From Hyphomicrobium_A sp963728165 (GTDB lineage Bacteria > Pseudomonadota > Alphaproteobacteria > Rhizobiales > Hyphomicrobiaceae), in contig CAVSIY010000002.1 of NCBI GenBank assembly GCA_963728165.1, positions 1 through 64,000 on the forward strand: a stretch of DNA of 64,000 nt. The letters are read 5' to 3'. Below, piece after piece: positions 1 to 10,500 of this stretch; the stretch's first letter is position 1, and every line of letters starts with the position of its first letter. Both the position numbers and the translations under genes were made by a program. The notes under the pieces were generated by a model. The model searched no databases and had not been told where the DNA came from. It saw nothing but the letters and a program-made list of their open reading frames with translations.

Positions 1-31
1 CTGTTGCGACTGCTTGTGGGGGGAAAGCGGA

Positions 32-720
32 TCACTCAAAGTTATAGACCGCGCACACCCCCGGTTGCGGATACGGTCCATTGGACGGCTGAGGAACCGC
101 TGTCCCCTAAACACCTTGAGCGACTTGATGCCGTTGCTTTGGCCAAGGACAATATAAGTCGGCTGGTCAGGGCCGCAGAGTAAACTGCCGTGCAGGAGGA
201 CCGGGTTTGTCTGCGGATGAACAGCGAAGACGCCTGGCCGGCCGCCGATCGGCTCAACGCCGATGCGCGCGCCGTTGGCAAAGCGGATGTGATCAGGGAA
301 ATTCTCGACGTCGCCTGTAATCGCATGCGCGGTGGTACTGGCGGCCGTCCATTTTTGGCCGCCAGGCACTGCGCCCAGCCATATCGGAGACACCGCCGGC
401 CTGTGTCTTTCCGGCAGAAGCAACCCGGTCCCAAGCCTTGTCGTCGAGCGTAACGGCGACGCGCAAAGCAAGCATATTTATCCGGTCATCCCATTGGTCG
501 CCCCCCGTACAACGCGCTGCCGAGCGCATACTGGTATAGACGCTGTCGAAGTCATAGCCGCGCAACATGAAGCCCGCGCTGCACTCATTCGAACCTTGTT
601 CGCGCCGGGCACGAGTGTCTTTACCAGGCGGCTGGAGGGCGTGCCGAGATACTTTTCGGCATTGAAGACCTGCTCTTTGGTCGTGATGTCGTCATCGGCC
701 CCCGCGGAAATGCCGCCACG
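32..720 (-). pseudogene. Conserved hypothetical protein, multiply frameshifted remnant
   Basis: Read on the minus strand, protein-like sequence can be followed from about 720 down to a TGA at 32-34 only by changing frame at least three times: near 585-592, near 362-385 and between about 110 and 80. The pieces read NAEKYLGTPSSRLVKTLVPG, then ECSAGFMLRGYDFDSVY and CTGGDQWDDRINMLALRVAV, then WTAASTTAHAITGDVENF and NPVLLHGSLLCG, and finally GPYPQPGVCAVYNFE before the stop. Together they resemble small secreted proteins of unknown function seen in Rhizobiales, with paired cysteines and a CG.xxNF-like tail (recalled, not searched). No start codon is left: the first frame is closed by a stop at 733-735, where the next remnant begins. 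Several lesions in 700 bases argue for decay rather than a single read error. Function unknown. Confidence 0.6.
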
Positions 721-751
721 CTTCAGCGATCTTTAGGAGGATTTCATCACC

Positions 752-987
752 GGTATCGATGCAACTTACGACCGCACGTGGAGAGCAGGGTTAGCCCGCG
801 GCTACACGCGATCGTCGCTCGATGTGAACGCACGGGCCTCGTCGGGCTCGATCGATAGTTACAATCTCGCTCTTTACGGGCTGCTGCCGTTGACTTCCGA
901 AATTGGTCCTTCCCGGATGTTAGCCTCTGGTATCGAGACCAAAGCGAACGCGTCTCCGTGCGGTCACCTGTCCGTACCAGGCGAATC
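752..987 (+). pseudogene. Autotransporter beta-barrel fragment (relict)
   Basis: The frame starting at 752 reads GIDATYDRTWRAGLARGY and then SSGSIDSYNLALYG. This matches, strand by strand, the barrel of the intact autotransporter just downstream (GMDAAVGNGWRAGLATSY and SADVNSYLVAAYVG). Around 875-900 the similarity passes to another frame, which reads VSLWYRDQSERVSV where the intact barrel has AWTWHQIDTSRAVI. After that it is lost, and the frame runs into the upstream extension of the next gene. There is no start, passenger or C-terminal strand, so this is a piece of a paralogous autotransporter left by deletion or recombination. That it is a relict is inference; the similarity is visible directly. 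Confidence 0.65.
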
Positions 988-1047
988 ATGACAGAGCTGA
1001 AGGGGTGGCATGGCATCCGGGGTGATGCCCTGCAGGGAGAGGGCGTC

Positions 1048-4000
1048 ATGGCGCGCGGCTGGAGCGCGGCCTGGTGGCCAACTTGGTCAGCGTGGAGCGT
1101 GGATGGAGCGCGGCGGAGGCAGGGCCGCTTCGGCTGCGTACACCTGCAATGCACGATCTTCGCCTCGTTTCTCCTTGGTGCATTGCTGAGTTCGGCCACG
1201 ACCAGTAATGCGCAAGGCAACATCTGGAACGACTACGCCGGTTCGAGCTCGGTATTCGTCAGTTATTCGGGCTACGACAGCGTTCTTGGCAACGACACGT
1301 TCCCAGGCTCCCCAAAGCTTAACATCGACGTGAACAATCCCGGAGGCGTGGGCACCGGCTACACCACGCCGGCGATCATGGATACCGGTTCCACCGGGCT
1401 CGTGATTTCTTTGACAAAGGCATGTACCGAAGGGGTCATCACATGCACTGGTAACAGCCCGGAGACTTACGCACCGGCACCGAGCGCTGTCATCGGCTAC
1501 AGCACCATAACTTACACGTCAGATGGACTAAGCTATGCGGGCTTCTACACCAACACCAAGGTGACGATCTCCGATGCAAACAACGCGCCGGAGGCAACCG
1601 CCCAGATACCGGTGTTCGTGGCTGTCAACATTAACGGCCAGCCGCAAAGCTCCGCGCCTGCACCCGTCGGCGTTGCACAGTTCGGCATCGGCTTCGGTCG
1701 CGGCAGCGCGAACGGTGTACAGCTCACCGATGCCAACGGCATCCCGAACGGCGTCACCCTTTACAATAAAAATTTCAACGCGTTCATGAACCTGACCAAC
1801 TTGACCGGCGTGAGCGACATTTCCTCCGTCGCGCCGGGTTACGTGGTGACCAAGACCGGCGTCTATCTCGGGCTATCGTCGGCCGCGGTCGGGACGATCA
1901 ACGGACCGCTCGTCGCCCTGGTGCCCACGCTGCAGACACCGGGTTCAACCGTCTCCACCTACGCAGTGGCGGCCACCAAAAATCAATGGCAGACGCCGCC
2001 TATCGTCGTGCGTGTCTTTGGGAATACCTCAGCCACCGCCGTGAACGGTCAATATTATGGGACGATGCTGGTCGATACCGGCATCAGCGATGCCATATTC
2101 ACTACCGGCGGCACGCGCATCAATCCGGCGATGCTCACGTCGCCAACCGTCACCAATATCACCATCGGACTTCCCGGCATCAGCGCGTCGAACGGCACGC
2201 AGCAAAGCCAGTACACCTATGTGTTCCAGGGGACCTGTCAGAGCGCACAAACGGACAACGTCGGCTGCGGCCCCTCTCTCACACCCTACGACGGCGGCCA
2301 GTCGTCGCAGATGGTGCCGATCTATCCGATCAGCGCCACCGATAGCTTCACAAACGGGTACCAGAGCACCAACACCGGCTTCGCCGATACCACTACGCCG
2401 GAGCCGTTCCTGAACGCGGGCGTGAACTTCCTGAATTACTTCGATGTCGTCTATGACCCCGTTAGCGGCTTTATCGGCTATCTGCCGAACGGAACCCCGT
2501 CGGGAGTGCCGGCAAGCCTGCTGTCGATTCAACCGACTATGGCGCTGCAGGGCGCGCAGACGATTCCCGACGGGACTGACGTCAGCGTGCCGCTCTATCT
2601 CTTCACGGCAATCGGCAATCAGACAACGCCGGCCTATGTGCCAGTCGATGTCGCACTTTCCGCTGGGTCCCCCGGCGGGCAGGTCACCATCTCGACGCCG
2701 ATCGCGTCGGATACAATCGCCGGCTGCACGCTCGCTAATTGCAGCACAGGACTTGTCATCAATCAGGGATCGTTCATCTTCAACGCCGCCAACACCTATG
2801 CCGGCGCGACCACGATCAACCCCGGGGCGATGTTGGCGCTAGGGTCGAACGGCAGTATCGCCACCTCATTCGGCGTGACTGCGAACGGCACGTTCGACGT
2901 TTCGGGGACGCCAGGGGCTTCGATCAGTTCTCTTTCGGGAACGGGCCACGTGTCAATCGGTAGTCAAACGCTGACCATAACCGGGGGAAACGGCGCCTTT
3001 TCGGGGACGATTGCCGACGGCGGCATGGGCGGAGGGACCGGCGGCAGCGTGGTGATCGCCGGCGGCAAGGAGGTGCTGACCGGCATTAGCAGCTATACGG
3101 GCCCGACCTACGCCACCGGCGGCACGCTCGACGTGAACGGTGCGCTCGCCTCCGCGGTGTTTGTGACCTCCGACGGCATGCTGATGGGCAACGGCACGGT
3201 GGGCGGCCTGGTGGCGTCAAGCGGGGGCGCTATCGCGCCCGGCAACTCCATCGGCATGCTGAACGTCGCCGGCGGCGTGACTTTCGACCAGGGCTCCTTC
3301 TATCTGGTCGAGGCGAATGCTGCCGGCCAATCCGACCGGATTGCCGCGACGGGCGCCGCGACGCTGAACGGCGGCATTGTTCGGGTGCTGCCACAGCCGG
3401 GCGCCTACGCGCCGGCCACGACCTACACCATCCTTACCGCGGCCAGCGGCGTGTCGGGAACGTTTGACGAAGTAACGAGCGATTTCGCATTCCTCACACC
3501 GACCCTTTCCTATGATCCGATGGACGTGTTCTTGACACTTGCCCGGAACGCCACGTTGTTCTCCGACGTGGCGCAGACCCCCAATCAGCGCGCGGTAGCT
3601 TCGGCGCTCGACGCTTTTCCAACCGACAGCGCGCTCTACCTTTCTCTCCTCGGTCAGACCTCGGCCAGCGCAAGACAGGCGTTCGATGCGCTTTCGGGAG
3701 AGATGCATGCGAGCCTTCAGAGCGTGCTCGTCGATCAGAGCCGCTATGTGCGCGAGGCGATCTGGAGCCGACTGACACAAGCCTACTATGCCAAGACTTC
3801 GAAACAAGGCGTCGCGCTCGCTTCGGCGGGCCCCACGTCCGTTGCAGATGTCGATCCTCGACGAATGGCGCTCGGCGCGGCTAGAGGGCCGGAGGTGGAC
3901 CAGCCGCCCCGGGCCCCGGGGGTGACCTTCTGGACGCGCGGCTTTGGGTCGTGGGGCCAGTTCGACGGCAACGCCAACGCGGGAACGATCGATCGCACCC

Positions 4001-4743
4001 TCGGCGGCTTTGTCTCCGGCATGGATGCCGCGGTCGGCAATGGCTGGCGGGCGGGTCTTGCCACGAGCTACATCCAATCGAGCGTCACCGCTCCCGATGT
4101 GGTGAGCTCCGCCGACGTGAACAGCTATCTCGTTGCCGCCTATGTCGGCGGCGGCACAGGTCCGTTGGCGCTGCGCGCCGGCGCGGCTTGGACTTGGCAC
4201 CAGATCGATACCTCGCGCGCGGTCATCTTCCCCGGCTTCTTCGAGCACGAAAGCGCGGGATACGGTGGGGACACCGGCGAGCTGTTCGCCGAGACGGCCT
4301 ATCCGATGATCATGCGCTATGGCGCCATGGAGCCGTTCGCAGGCCTGGCTTATCTGCACCTCGGTACCGACGGCTTCACCGAGAGCGGCGGGGTAGCTGC
4401 GTTGACCGCGAGCGGCAGCAGGGAGGATGTCGGCTACTCGATCCTCGGGGTGCGGGCTGCAACGACGATGAATGTCGAAGACATGCTGATCACACCGCAC
4501 GCCTCCTTCGCTTGGCAGAGCGCGTTCGGCGACGTTACCCCAGGCATTGGGCTTGCGTTTGCCTCCACGGGCATCCCGTTCGCCGTTTCGGGCGTGCCAC
4601 TCGCCTGCAACAGCGCGCTCATCGACATCGGGCTGGATCTGACCACAGATGCCGACGCCGTTCTGACCGTCGCATACCAGGGTCAGCTCGCCGGCGACCT
4701 CATGGACAACGGTGTGCATGGACAGCTCGACTGGCGGTTTTGA
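1048..4743 (+). CDS. Autotransporter with pepsin-like aspartic protease passenger
   Basis: Predicted type Va secreted or surface protein of 1231 aa. The ATG at 1048 is chosen because GGGAGAG lies six bases upstream; the frame stays open to 958, but that part belongs to the relict barrel. A long charged n-region is followed by a hydrophobic stretch (about 36-55) ending SNAQG. The passenger then shows a two-lobed pepsin-like layout: MDTGSTG with Asp112, a flap-like TYTSDG with Tyr156 (44 residues later; 43 in pepsin), a second VDTGIS with Asp343, and NFLNYFDVVYD at 460-470, like the closing strand of pepsins. Residues about 581-860 are Gly/Thr-rich autotransporter beta-helix with a PATR-like repeat. 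The C-terminal 273 residues are the barrel, ending in Phe. Barrel and translocation role are confident. Protease activity is inferred from motifs and spacing only; a catalytically dead pepsin fold remains possible. Confidence 0.85.
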   Translation: MARGWSAAWWPTWSAWSVDGARRRQGRFGCVHLQCTIFASFLLGALLSSATTSNAQGNIWNDYAGSSSVFVSYSGYDSVLGNDTFPGSPKLNIDVNNPGGVGTGYTTPAIMDTGSTGLVISLTKACTEGVITCTGNSPETYAPAPSAVIGYSTITYTSDGLSYAGFYTNTKVTISDANNAPEATAQIPVFVAVNINGQPQSSAPAPVGVAQFGIGFGRGSANGVQLTDANGIPNGVTLYNKNFNAFMNLTNLTGVSDISSVAPGYVVTKTGVYLGLSSAAVGTINGPLVALVPTLQTPGSTVSTYAVAATKNQWQTPPIVVRVFGNTSATAVNGQYYGTMLVDTGISDAIFTTGGTRINPAMLTSPTVTNITIGLPGISASNGTQQSQYTYVFQGTCQSAQTDNVGCGPSLTPYDGGQSSQMVPIYPISATDSFTNGYQSTNTGFADTTTPEPFLNAGVNFLNYFDVVYDPVSGFIGYLPNGTPSGVPASLLSIQPTMALQGAQTIPDGTDVSVPLYLFTAIGNQTTPAYVPVDVALSAGSPGGQVTISTPIASDTIAGCTLANCSTGLVINQGSFIFNAANTYAGATTINPGAMLALGSNGSIATSFGVTANGTFDVSGTPGASISSLSGTGHVSIGSQTLTITGGNGAFSGTIADGGMGGGTGGSVVIAGGKEVLTGISSYTGPTYATGGTLDVNGALASAVFVTSDGMLMGNGTVGGLVASSGGAIAPGNSIGMLNVAGGVTFDQGSFYLVEANAAGQSDRIAATGAATLNGGIVRVLPQPGAYAPATTYTILTAASGVSGTFDEVTSDFAFLTPTLSYDPMDVFLTLARNATLFSDVAQTPNQRAVASALDAFPTDSALYLSLLGQTSASARQAFDALSGEMHASLQSVLVDQSRYVREAIWSRLTQAYYAKTSKQGVALASAGPTSVADVDPRRMALGAARGPEVDQPPRAPGVTFWTRGFGSWGQFDGNANAGTIDRTLGGFVSGMDAAVGNGWRAGLATSYIQSSVTAPDVVSSADVNSYLVAAYVGGGTGPLALRAGAAWTWHQIDTSRAVIFPGFFEHESAGYGGDTGELFAETAYPMIMRYGAMEPFAGLAYLHLGTDGFTESGGVAALTASGSREDVGYSILGVRAATTMNVEDMLITPHASFAWQSAFGDVTPGIGLAFASTGIPFAVSGVPLACNSALIDIGLDLTTDADAVLTVAYQGQLAGDLMDNGVHGQLDWRF

Positions 4744-5110
4744 AGGCAGCGGACGGAACTCGTCGAGCGGATCAGTTGCGCAAGACAATGTCCGAAGCTT
4801 GCCGTTCTCGGTGGTTTGGTTCGCCGCCAGAGATCGACTGCAGCTGAGGAATAAGCAGACCAGCCGCGGACGTCTGCCGAACGGAAGAGTTTGACCCCGC
4901 TGGGTCGAAGGCAGGCCGCTGGTCCTCTTAACTGATGCTGAATGAGAGGGCTTGGATCGCGCAGGTCAAGAAAAGCTCTACGCCATCATCTTCAATTGTG
5001 CGAAAACTTTCTCACCGTTCCAGTTTCGATTCACCGCTACAATTCTCTTCGAGAGAAGAACTCCGCCTCAACAAACTTGGGGTAATCCTGCTTCAACCAA
5101 GGAGGCAGTA
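4744..5110. other. Intergenic region, no gene recognised
   Basis: The 367 bases between the pepsin-type autotransporter and the His-rich protein gene contain no convincing reading frame. The only structure noticed is the nested inverted repeat at 4858-4924, listed separately. The bases just before 5111 hold the strong AAGGAGG ribosome binding site of the next gene. Confidence 0.5.
4858..4924. ncRNA. Candidate structured RNA or complex hairpin
   Basis: Three nested pairings can be drawn: GACCAGC (4858-4864) with GCTGGTC (4918-4924), CTGCC with GGCAG inside it, and an inner TTTGACCC/GGGTCGAA hairpin with loop CGCT. The element sits alone in a gene-free stretch between two plus-strand genes and is followed by CTCTTAACTG, not a clear U tract. 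It could be a small RNA, an attenuator or a weak terminator. It matches no RNA family I recognise. Confidence 0.25.
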
Positions 5111-5830
5111 ATGCGTACGCTGGTGAAGTTTGGCGTCATTGCCATGGCGCCGATGATGTCTGCGGGATTTCTGGCTTGGGGCGCCGAAGCGTTGCCCCTC
5201 ACAGGAGCTGAAGATGTTCGCCCTCCGGCGCAAAACTACTCACCGATCGAAAAGGTGGCCTGCAACGGCACATGGGGCAGATACTGCGGCCCGGGGCTGC
5301 ACCGGATCTGCACTGCGGATGGCTGCAGCTGCGTTGCCTGCGGCGCTGGCGGATATCGGTACGGCAACGGTTGGTACGGCTATGGCCGCGGCTGGTATGG
5401 CCATGGTGGTTGGCATCATCGCGGCTGGCATCACCACTTCTGGCATCACGGCCGTCATGGTCATCATCGCGGCACACACCACCACTTCCACCATCACCAT
5501 CATCACCACCACCATCATGGCCACCACGGTCACCATGGCGGCCATCACCGCTCGGACATTCGCCTCAAGCAGGACATCGTCCCACTGGAGCGGCTCGCCA
5601 ACGGCCTCGAGCTCTATCGCTTCCGCTACAAAGGCAGCGATCCCACCGTCTATGTGGGCGTCATGGCGCAGGAGGTGGCAAAGATCGATCCGAGCGCCGT
5701 CTCGCGCGATAGCGACGGCTATCTGATGGTCGACTACGACCGGCTGGGGCTCGATTTCATGACCTGGGATGAGTACCTGACGCAGGTGGGCACGAAAGAC
5801 CATGCCAATCGATCGACGGCGACGAATTGA
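5111..5830 (+). CDS. Secreted His-rich protein with S74-like C-terminal domain
   Basis: A 239-residue protein. The ATG at 5111 follows a perfect AAGGAGG with a six-base spacer; the frame is open 53 codons further upstream but without such a site. An N-terminal hydrophobic signal (about 1-27) is followed by a short Cys-rich part with CNGTWGRYCGPG and CSCVACG. A Gly/Tyr/Trp/His region (about 85-150) ends in an almost unbroken histidine run. The last 85 residues begin SDIRLKQDI and contain VGVMAQEVAKIDPSAV, the signature of Peptidase_S74 intramolecular chaperone domains of phage tail spikes and fibres. In those the Ser of SDxR and the following Lys form the autocleavage dyad; both are present here. 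Metal binding by the histidines and self-cleavage are inferences. Similar S74-tailed secreted proteins occur in Rhizobiales. Confidence 0.8.
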   Translation: MRTLVKFGVIAMAPMMSAGFLAWGAEALPLTGAEDVRPPAQNYSPIEKVACNGTWGRYCGPGLHRICTADGCSCVACGAGGYRYGNGWYGYGRGWYGHGGWHHRGWHHHFWHHGRHGHHRGTHHHFHHHHHHHHHHGHHGHHGGHHRSDIRLKQDIVPLERLANGLELYRFRYKGSDPTVYVGVMAQEVAKIDPSAVSRDSDGYLMVDYDRLGLDFMTWDEYLTQVGTKDHANRSTATN

Positions 5831-5880
5831 TACCACCGAGAGCGCATCGCGAATTGAGACACGCATCCGGAGACCTTACA

Positions 5881-6215
5881 TGAAACGCGTCCTTCTTATT
5901 CCCGCCGCCTTGTGCCTCACCGCGGCTGCTGCGATCGCCGCCGACAACCCTACCAATTCCGCAATCGCCACCTTCCAGTCGGTCGCGAAAGACCCCGGCA
6001 AGATGAAGCTCTACTGCGAGATGAGCGCCATCATGGACAAGGCGGGAGACGACCCCGACGACGCCACCGAAGCGAAAATCAACGACTACGTGAAGCAGCT
6101 CGGGCCCGACTTCAAAACTGCCTGGGATGCTGGCGACAACGTCGACGAGAACTCGCCCGACGGCAAGAAGCTCGACGCCGCGCTCGACGAACTCTCCAAC
6201 AAGTGCCCGGGCTAG
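5881..6215 (+). CDS. Small secreted protein of unknown function
   Basis: A 111-residue protein starting at the ATG at 5881, preceded by CCGGAGA at good spacing. It lies 50 bases after the His-rich protein and may share its transcript. It has a clear Sec signal peptide (MKRVLLIPAALCLTAAAAIA). The acidic, helical mature part carries two cysteines, in KLYCEMS and in the C-terminal NKCPG, which could form a disulfide. I do not recognise the family; short periplasmic proteins of this style are common in Hyphomicrobiales. No function is proposed. Confidence 0.7.
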
Positions 6216-6553
6216 ACCCGCGCTGCGTAGCCCGGACGAGCGCTGCTCACTCGACTAAACGCACGCGCGAAGGCTAGGCACTGGTGGCCGATACCTTGCT
6301 CGGGTGTCGCCTCAGCGCGATTTGATAGTGAATGCCGAGGTCAGGTTGTGGGATGAAGCACCTGGGCAAGGCGATTGTGCAGCCCTCATGTCGCCTATGT
6401 GCCCGCGCCGGACATTCTAAACGACGATTGATGGAGGACAGCGCAATGCTGCCGGCCGCTCAGACCCATTCCGCACTTTAACCTATTGGCCGACTCGGCA
6501 CAGCCTTCATCCGCAGCCGGATAATTCGTGATCCGCGGGAGGGTTGGGGCTTG
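6216..6553. other. Intergenic region with a possible 11-codon reading frame
   Basis: These 338 bases hold no gene of normal size. The only suggestive signal is a very short frame at 6446-6481, described separately. The last bases carry GGGAGGG about eleven bases ahead of the ATG at 6554. Confidence 0.4.
6446..6481 (+). other. Possible mini-ORF with strong ribosome binding site
   Basis: GGAGGA stands seven bases before an ATG that opens MLPAAQTHSAL and then a TAA at 6479-6481. It could be a leader peptide, the amputated start of a lost gene or chance. No hairpin pair typical of attenuation was seen behind it. Confidence 0.2.
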
Positions 6554-8585
6554 ATGGCGTATTCGGTGTCTGTGCGCCTGAAGCGACGCAACCGGTCGCC
6601 ATTTGTGGCTTCGCTGTGCTTCTCGCTCGCGATGGGCGGGCTCGCTCCCTGCGCGGCCGATGAGTTCATTCCTCTTGGAACCTTGTCCGGTGGTTCACTT
6701 CCCAGCTACGCTTACGGCATAAGCTCGGACGGAACGACGGTCGTCGGTGCCGCGAACAATGGTGCGCACTCCGAGGCTTTTCGCTGGACGCAAGCGGGCG
6801 GCATGGTCGGTCTCGGATTCCTGCCAAGCGGGACATATAGCAATGCTGCCGGAGCGAATGCTGATGGCTCGGTGATCGTCGGCGTCGCACAGAACAATCT
6901 TGCACATAACGAAGCATTCCGCTGGACTGATGGCGGCGGCATGGTTGGGCTCGGATTCCTCGGGGGCACTTTTAGCAACGCAAACGCGACGAACGCAGAC
7001 GGATCCGTCGTCGTCGGACAGAGCCAAAATGCATCGGGATTCGGCGAAGCGTTTCGCTGGACCCAAGCCAGCGGCATGGTTGGGCTCGGGTTCCTGCCCG
7101 GAGGGTTTTTCACCGTCAGTTCGGGGGTCGGCGTCAATGCCGACGGCACAGTTGTTGTCGGTTTCAGCTCCAGCGGCAGCGGGACCCAGGCCTTCCGCTG
7201 GACGCAAGCGGGCGGCATGGTCGGACTGGGGTTCCTGCCCGGGGCAGCATTCAGCACAGCAAGCGCAGTGAACCCCGACGGCTCGATCGTTGTGGGTCAA
7301 AGCGACAACGCGTCAGGCGATACCGAGGCTTTTCGCTGGACGCAAGCGGGCGGCATGGTCGGTCTCGGCATATTGCCGGGTGGAGTTGCGAAGTCTTGCC
7401 AAGGCCGTCAATTCCGATGGTTCGGTCATCGTCGGACAAAGTGATAGCACGGCAGGAGACCAAGCATTCCGCTGGACAGCCGCCACCGGCATTCAAAGCG
7501 TCAAAGATGTTGCCCAGACGGCTGGCATCAACTTGAGCGGCTGGACGCTAGAGGACGCGACCGGCGTATCCGCGAATGGCAAGTTCATTGTTGGCTACGG
7601 GACCAACCCATCGGGAGATACCGAAGCGTGGATTTTTCGCGTCATTGCGCCAGGCTTCATTACGGTTTCCGACGCGGTCCGGTCGTTTGCATCACTGCAG
7701 GGTGTCGTTGAAAGCGACCATGGCGCGATAAACGCCGGCCTTGGTACACTCTTGGAAATCGCCGAGTTCCACAATTGCCGGGGGCTTTGCTTCAACCTCT
7801 ATGGCCTGGCCAGCGTCGAGCGCGAGGCCTCCTTCGACGATCCGGGCTATGTCGGCACCTTTGGCTTGACGAAGTGGCTTGCACCGGACCTCTCCGCCGG
7901 CATCGTCGGCGGCGCGGGCGCGTATCACAACAACCTCCCCAACGGCAGCAACGACAGCAGCCGCGACCTCAGTGGCGGCGTCTACACCGCCTACGTACCC
8001 GATCAGGGTGCGCAGATAATAGCTGCAGGCCAAGCCTCCTGGTTCGATACGTCGATCGATCGCGGCTATCACAACGGCAACACGCTGGTGGTCTCGAACG
8101 GAGATGCAAATGGCGCCGGTCAAGGCGCGATTCTACGCCTTGGCTTTGCTGTCCGGACCCTTGCCGCGGCGCGGCTCATGCCATTTGCCGATTACGAGAT
8201 CACCCACGTGGACCGCGATCCTTATACTGAGTCGACGGGCCCCTTCCCCGCGACCTTCTCCGCCGTCAGCGACACGCAGCAGCGAACTCGGCTCGGGATT
8301 GAGGGGCGCTACGCATTAGGAGAGGCAAGTTATCTATGGAGCTCGGGCGCCTGGGTCCATCGCATCGAGGGCGCGACCGCGGCCATCGGCGGCGAGCTCA
8401 TCGATCTCTTTCCCCTTACGGTTCCGGGCAGCCCCGTCGCGCAAGACTGGGCAGAAGCGACGGCAGGTCTCCGGCTCGCGGCCACCCAAAGTATGGTCCT
8501 TACGCTGTCGGCGGGTGCCAGGCTTGCTCCCGAAGATTCGGCGATCGCCGTAGCGCGGACGGGACTGAGCATGAAATTCGACTAA
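6554..8585 (+). CDS. HAF-repeat autotransporter, interrupted by one frameshift
   Basis: Starts at the ATG at 6554. The first frame runs to 7444 and the rest of the protein continues in another frame to 8585. Similarity passes from one to the other near 7381-7400, within LGILPGG followed by LAKAVNSDGSVIVGQ. The span is one base longer than a multiple of three. After a signal peptide (cleavage about CAADE) come at least seven HAF-type repeats of about 40 residues, each with AFRWT.AGGMVGLG and NADGS.VVG. The family is extracellular and probably beta-propeller-like. From about 7690 a C-terminal barrel domain follows, ending LSMKFD. A surface-exposed or secreted repeat protein is inferred. The break may be a sequencing insertion or a real, possibly phase-variable, inactivation. 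Confidence 0.75.
6771..6816 (+). repeat. 46-bp exact direct repeat, copy 1
   Basis: Codes for the EAFRWTQAGGMVGL part of the second HAF unit and is identical over 46 bases to 7323-7368. The offset is 552 bases, a multiple of three, so recombination between copies would delete 184 codons without changing frame. Confidence 0.85.
7323..7368 (+). repeat. 46-bp exact direct repeat, copy 2
   Basis: Second copy of the repeat at 6771-6816, about 15-30 bases before the point where the reading frame of the gene breaks. Confidence 0.85.
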
Positions 8586-8721
8586 CTAAAGGCCAATGCC
8601 TAGACTTCCGCAAATGGCCCTTTTCGGACGTAGTCTCTGCCGTCCGAGCCGTCGGCTTTGCCCTTAGGAGCGGACAGGGCTCACGCGTGATTTTAGGGCT
8701 TCCCTTCCCTAGTGCAGACCC

Positions 8722-10383
<1,662 letters not shown>

Positions 10384-10500
10384 GAAAGCGTCTCCTTGAG
10401 AAATGCGATCCAAGCTGGGAGCTAGCGGCCTTCTAGCGGATTGCACCGCCTGCTTCAATGCAGGTCACCGAAGGCCGCGCTACTGCACATTTGGCGTGCA

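Noticed and set aside
3217..4788. A 523-codon minus-strand frame over the autotransporter barrel
   Set aside because: Shadow frame; the plus-strand reading has clear barrel strands, a terminal Phe and a ribosome site.
5460..5560. Short CAT/CAC-rich tandem repeats resembling a CRISPR or minisatellite
   Set aside because: These are histidine codons of the His-rich protein, with irregular units and no spacers.
8586..8721. CGGACG...CGTCCG inverted repeat between the HAF gene and ettA
   Set aside because: Only six base pairs, no U tract on either strand and no second copy noticed; not enough to call a terminator.
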